From Candidatus Bipolaricaulota bacterium (GTDB lineage: Bacteria > Bipolaricaulota > Bipolaricaulia > UBA7950 > UBA9294): 9,259 bases of DNA. Below the pieces are notes generated by a model. It saw only the letters and a program-made list of their open reading frames with translations, was not told the origin of the DNA and ran no database searches. The stretch is from NCBI GenBank assembly GCA_023132545.1, contig JAGLYB010000042.1, positions 1-9,259 of the forward strand, written 5' to 3'. The position numbers and the translations under genes were made by a program. This document shows positions 6,189-9,259 of this stretch, piece by piece (within the stretch, counting starts at the first letter, position 1; each line of letters begins with the position of its first letter).

Positions 6189-8369
6189 ATGATAAGGAAG
6201 ATATCGGGGTTGCTTTTCGTTGCCTTGATCGTGCTATCGGCGATCGGCTGGGCCGCCCAATATCCCTTGACCGTATTGGATCTCTCGGTTGAGGGGAACG
6301 ATGAAATCAAGCTAAGAGATATTCTTAAGGTCGTTCCTTTCGAAATCGGAGACGAGATCGAAGAAGCCGACCTGCGAACGGCATCTCAAGAGATTTACGA
6401 TCTGGGATGGTTCGGGGAAGTTGCGCTGGATCGCGATGCACTGGAAAACGGACACGTCGTCTTTCAAGTCGTTGAAAACCCAGTCGTCCGGGAAATCGTG
6501 ATCGAGGGCAACATCAACCGACGCGATTACCATCTGTTTGGCATCAAGCTGTTCGACGCTCCCATCATGACTTCCTACAAGGTTCGGCAGATTCTCTGGC
6601 GAAATGACGTACGGAAAAGAAGTGTGCTCAATCGAGACGGATTGACAGCGGGGCTGGAGGAAGTGTTATCCGAGTACCAGAGTCGCGGGTATGTCCTGGT
6701 TTCTGTGGCCAACGTGGATGTGTCCGAAACGCTGACGATTGAATTCTTGGAGCAAGTGTATGAGGGCAGCCTTATTGAAGGTCTGAATTCTGTGCCGGAA
6801 TCCGTTGCCCAAGCATTGATCGAAATTCCTGCAGGGCAGCCGCTGCAGATGGCTGATTTTCAGTCTGCATATAGCAATCTGAATCAGTCAGTCTTTTTCT
6901 CAGACGTCAAATTCGAGCCGCAAGCGGGCATGGCCAGAGACAGTGTGTGGCTACGCTGGACCCTTAATGAGCGTGTGTTGTGGGACGAGCCAGGAACCAT
7001 TGAACGTGTCTCGATTGAAGGGAACACTCAGTACGACGATGACTTGCTCGCAGGCCTTATTGGGATGTTGCCTGCGCAGATCAACAGTAACTACGATGTG
7101 CTTGCGCTGATTGAGGGTGTGCACGATCGCTATATCCGCGGGGGATACTCCATGATTGAGTTCTCAGTGGATTCGGTCGAGGCAGGCGAGCTTCGCCTGA
7201 ACGTTGCTGAGGGCGAGATTTCAAAAGTGACGATTGAGGGGAATACAAAGACCCATGATTATGTCATTGAGCGCAACTCAGAGCTGCAGGTCGGAGAGGT
7301 ACTCACTCGCAAAGACCTCATGGTGACCTATCAACAACTGATGTCGCTTGGCTATTTCTCGTCGCTGGACATCGTGCCAGAGTGGGGCGTCGAAGGCGTC
7401 GAAGTCACAATTACTGTGACGGAAAAATCGGATCTGGGCGGCTTCGGAGGTTCGATGGCCATTGATCCCTCGACTGGCGAATTGTTCGGTGAACTCGCAT
7501 TGCATGAGAAGAACATCTTTGGGACTGGGCAAGATCTGGAGCTAAGCTACAACCGCGGATTGGTAGGAACGGAAGACTCCAAGCCAAGCGCTTGGAACCT
7601 AGGCTACAGCACAGTTGCCTATTTTCCTGGTTTCTCTCGGGTGGGCCTTGACTTCTACCAAAAAACGGAAGAAACGGTTGTTGATGAGATTGCGGCTGTG
7701 GCGATTACGCTCGGGGGCGAAGTGTCGTTTAGTTACTCAGTGGCCGATTACTCTGACCTCGGTCTCTCCTTCCGCCACGAAGAAGAACGCGTGTCCAGCG
7801 AGGCGCACTGGACTCCAACAGATGTCGTCAAGCTGGCCTTGACCTATGACGACACCAACGATTCGTTTTTCCCAACGGCAGGGAATCGGCACCGGCTGAG
7901 TTTGGAAAAGGCGGGCGGGTTCAGCGCTGGCCGTGAATACACGAAATTTGACTTTACCTGGACTCACTTTGTCCCAACGACGCTGTCTCTTATCTCCGCG
8001 GATATCGATCAAGCGTTGGCAATTCGGATCAGGGGCGGTTGGGGGGATACACGCGTTCCAGCATCGCGCCAAATGGAGTTGGGAGGCTCCACGTCGATCC
8101 GCGGGATCACGGGAGCCCCTACGAGGCAATATGTTTTTGCCAATGTCGAATATCGGCTCGAGCTGGTGGAAGGGCTCTATGCAACCACGTTCTTGGATGC
8201 CGGATTCGATCTGAGTACAGTTCGATTTGAGGACTTGCTATCGACGGCTGGTTTCGAGTTGGGGATCAATGCTGCGGGGATCGTCGTGCGCCTTGATTTC
8301 GTGTGGACACTGAACGAGGACTTCACGTGGGTTCCCATCTTTGATTTTGGATTTGGTCAGATGTTCTAG
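6189..8369 (+). CDS. bamA: Outer membrane protein assembly factor BamA (Omp85), five POTRA domains
   Basis: A 726-residue Omp85 protein, the central subunit that folds and inserts beta-barrel proteins in the outer membrane. A strong ribosome binding site AGGAGG (6176-6181) lies seven bases before the ATG. Residues 1-23 form a signal peptide (basic MIRK, hydrophobic core, cleavage near GWAA). Five POTRA repeats span about 26-413; repeats 1, 2, 4 and 5 show the VEGN/IEGN turn (35, 106, 277, 350) while the third (about 196-262) is divergent. The barrel, about 415-726, contains DDTNDSFFPTAGNRHRL (553-569), the loop-6 motif GGSTSIRG (632-639) and the C-terminal aromatic beta-signal FGFGQMF. The barrel is roughly 310 residues, shorter than E. 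coli BamA (about 385), implying short loops. Five POTRAs plus the downstream Skp-like gene and fabZ argue for BamA rather than TamA. Confidence 0.95.
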   Translation: MIRKISGLLFVALIVLSAIGWAAQYPLTVLDLSVEGNDEIKLRDILKVVPFEIGDEIEEADLRTASQEIYDLGWFGEVALDRDALENGHVVFQVVENPVVREIVIEGNINRRDYHLFGIKLFDAPIMTSYKVRQILWRNDVRKRSVLNRDGLTAGLEEVLSEYQSRGYVLVSVANVDVSETLTIEFLEQVYEGSLIEGLNSVPESVAQALIEIPAGQPLQMADFQSAYSNLNQSVFFSDVKFEPQAGMARDSVWLRWTLNERVLWDEPGTIERVSIEGNTQYDDDLLAGLIGMLPAQINSNYDVLALIEGVHDRYIRGGYSMIEFSVDSVEAGELRLNVAEGEISKVTIEGNTKTHDYVIERNSELQVGEVLTRKDLMVTYQQLMSLGYFSSLDIVPEWGVEGVEVTITVTEKSDLGGFGGSMAIDPSTGELFGELALHEKNIFGTGQDLELSYNRGLVGTEDSKPSAWNLGYSTVAYFPGFSRVGLDFYQKTEETVVDEIAAVAITLGGEVSFSYSVADYSDLGLSFRHEEERVSSEAHWTPTDVVKLALTYDDTNDSFFPTAGNRHRLSLEKAGGFSAGREYTKFDFTWTHFVPTTLSLISADIDQALAIRIRGGWGDTRVPASRQMELGGSTSIRGITGAPTRQYVFANVEYRLELVEGLYATTFLDAGFDLSTVRFEDLLSTAGFELGINAAGIVVRLDFVWTLNEDFTWVPIFDFGFGQMF

Positions 8370-8370
8370 G

Positions 8371-8399
8371 CTGGCTAGTTGAACTTGGGACTCTATAAT
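8371..8399 (+). promoter_or_regulatory. Candidate promoter for the skp-like gene and fabZ
   Basis: A perfect TATAAT (8394-8399) sits in the 64-base gap after bamA. Seventeen bases upstream is CTGGCT (8371-8376), only a 3 of 6 match to the -35 consensus, and there is no extended -10 TG. Initiation near 8406 would leave a short leader ending in AGGAGG (8421-8426). It would let skp and fabZ be expressed apart from bamA. Confidence 0.4.
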
Positions 8400-8433
8400 T
8401 ACGGAGAACGGTGATGAACAAGGAGGAGAACAT

Positions 8434-9177
8434 ATGTCTCGAAATACGTTGGTCGTAGCAGGTTTGGCACTAATCTTGGCGATTGGTGCACTGGTGTTGC
8501 AGTTTGTGCTTCCTGTGGGTGACGGAGTAGGGAACTCTGACTTGGATGCGATTCGAGCTGATATTACTCAGCTGAAACAGACAGGTGCATCTCAGTCACT
8601 GAAAGTGGCGTACATGGACGCTGAATCTGCGTTCACCGTCTTTGTCTTGGCTGTGAACGATCTCAGACAGCAGATTACTGACAAGAATAACGAAATTGGC
8701 GTACTCGGGAGCGAGTACACACAAGGGATTATCTCCTTGGACGACTACCAGCAACGCTACTACGTGCTCAGTGCAGAGCTTCTTGATGCGCGAATGACTA
8801 CCGCCGCCGGTACGCTCGATCGTATGATTGCGTCGAGCGAATTCTCGGATCTTCGCAGCTCCCTGATTACGTTGCGTGAACAAGCTCAGCCCCTTATCGA
8901 TGAAATCAACAACCTTGTTTCCACGATTCGTGTAGGCGCCATCGATGCCACGGAATTCGGAAATCGCCTACAGGCACGTACGGCTGCGTTTGATCAGTTC
9001 GACGGGTACGTAACGGTCGCTGCGACCACCAAGCTGGTGCAGGCGACGAACAAAGTGGCTAACGAATATGGCTACGATCTCGTGATTCGGAAGAAAGACG
9101 TCATCATGTACCGGAATCCGGTGACCATCGACGATATCACGGAGTTGGTGAAGGCAGAAATCAAGGACTATCTCTAG
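8434..9177 (+). CDS. skp: OmpH/Skp-family periplasmic chaperone-like protein, long and membrane-anchored
   Basis: A 247-residue protein assigned to the OmpH/Skp family, whose members hold unfolded outer membrane proteins for the BAM complex. The family pattern is a beta strand, long helical arms and a closing strand: LKVAYMDAESAF (56-67) opens it, predicted helices fill about 70-210, and ANEYGYDLVIRKKDVIMYRNPVTIDDIT (209-236) closes it in the usual GYDLV...DIT style. Differences from E. coli Skp (161 residues with a cleaved signal): the first 27 residues form a hydrophobic segment without a clear AxA or lipobox site, suggesting an inner-membrane anchor; a short linker (28-55) follows; and the arms are longer. 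Two stretches, GIISLDDYQQR (98-108) and GAIDATEFGNR (168-178), look related. The ribosome binding site AGGAGG (8421-8426) is strong. Position between bamA and fabZ supports the family call; the function is inferred. Confidence 0.8.
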   Translation: MSRNTLVVAGLALILAIGALVLQFVLPVGDGVGNSDLDAIRADITQLKQTGASQSLKVAYMDAESAFTVFVLAVNDLRQQITDKNNEIGVLGSEYTQGIISLDDYQQRYYVLSAELLDARMTTAAGTLDRMIASSEFSDLRSSLITLREQAQPLIDEINNLVSTIRVGAIDATEFGNRLQARTAAFDQFDGYVTVAATTKLVQATNKVANEYGYDLVIRKKDVIMYRNPVTIDDITELVKAEIKDYL

Positions 9178-9194
9178 AACGAACGGGGCGACGA

Positions 9195-9259
9195 ATGTAC
9201 GACATTGAAGCGATCCGGCAACGCTTGCCTCACCGGTATCCGTTTCTCCTCGTCGATCG
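9195..9259 (+). CDS. fabZ: 3-hydroxyacyl-ACP dehydratase FabZ, N-terminus only
   Basis: Only 21 codons lie in the window, but they read MYDIEAIRQRL then PHRYPFLLVD, the near-invariant opening of FabZ, the hot-dog-fold enzyme that dehydrates beta-hydroxyacyl-ACP in type II fatty acid synthesis. The catalytic histidine and glutamate lie beyond the right edge. The start follows the Skp-like stop by 17 bases with a weak GGGG (9185-9188) six bases before the ATG, so it is probably co-transcribed and partly coupled. A FabZ-LpxC fusion cannot be excluded without the downstream sequence. Confidence 0.9.
   Translation, partial: MYDIEAIRQRLPHRYPFLLVD

Overview
This is a chromosomal housekeeping region from a diderm (outer-membrane-bearing) bacterium. 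The evidence is a BamA-type Omp85 protein with a signal peptide, POTRA repeats and a terminal beta-signal, followed by an OmpH/Skp-family protein and the first codons of fabZ. By eye the base composition is balanced to moderately GC-rich. The gene order and the unusual Skp and PNPase architectures do not look like a typical proteobacterium. A deep-branching diderm lineage (for example Bipolaricaulota/OP1) is a guess only, because nothing in the window is a decisive taxonomic marker. I see no mobile element, CRISPR array, tRNA, rRNA or sign of recent transfer.

Layout: two transcription units diverge from a 123-bp intergenic region (4059-4181) that holds a recognisable sigma70-type promoter on each strand. 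Leftward runs a TM0936-type MTA/SAH deaminase (2781-4058), then rpsO (2452-2724), then pnp (2444 to the left edge, incomplete). Gaps are 56 and 7 bases and there is no convincing terminator, so they are probably co-transcribed. Rightward runs yraN (4182-4523), then comM (4523-6061, sharing one base with yraN). After a 127-bp gap with a candidate promoter comes bamA (6189-8369). A 64-bp gap with a perfect -10 hexamer leads to the Skp-like gene (8434-9177), and 17 bases later fabZ begins (9195 to the right edge).

How the genes relate: rpsO-pnp is the classical ribosomal protein S15/PNPase pair of RNA metabolism. Here a nucleoside deaminase acting in S-adenosylmethionine by-product salvage sits in front of it. 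yraN-comM is a DNA-processing pair (nuclease-fold protein plus AAA+ ATPase). bamA-skp-fabZ is the outer-membrane biogenesis block; in many diderms lpxD (lipid A synthesis) lies between skp and fabZ, but it is absent here.

Most notable points: PNPase carries a second S1 RNA-binding domain after a charged linker and is at least 814 residues long. The Skp-like protein is about half again as long as E. coli Skp, has an uncleaved-looking N-terminal membrane segment and a possible internal repeat. lpxD is missing from the bam-fab block. A short perfect inverted repeat brackets the yraN promoter. The rpsO leader can form a GNRA-capped hairpin just ahead of the ribosome binding site. I found no clear evidence for a wholly new system; these are variations on known machinery.
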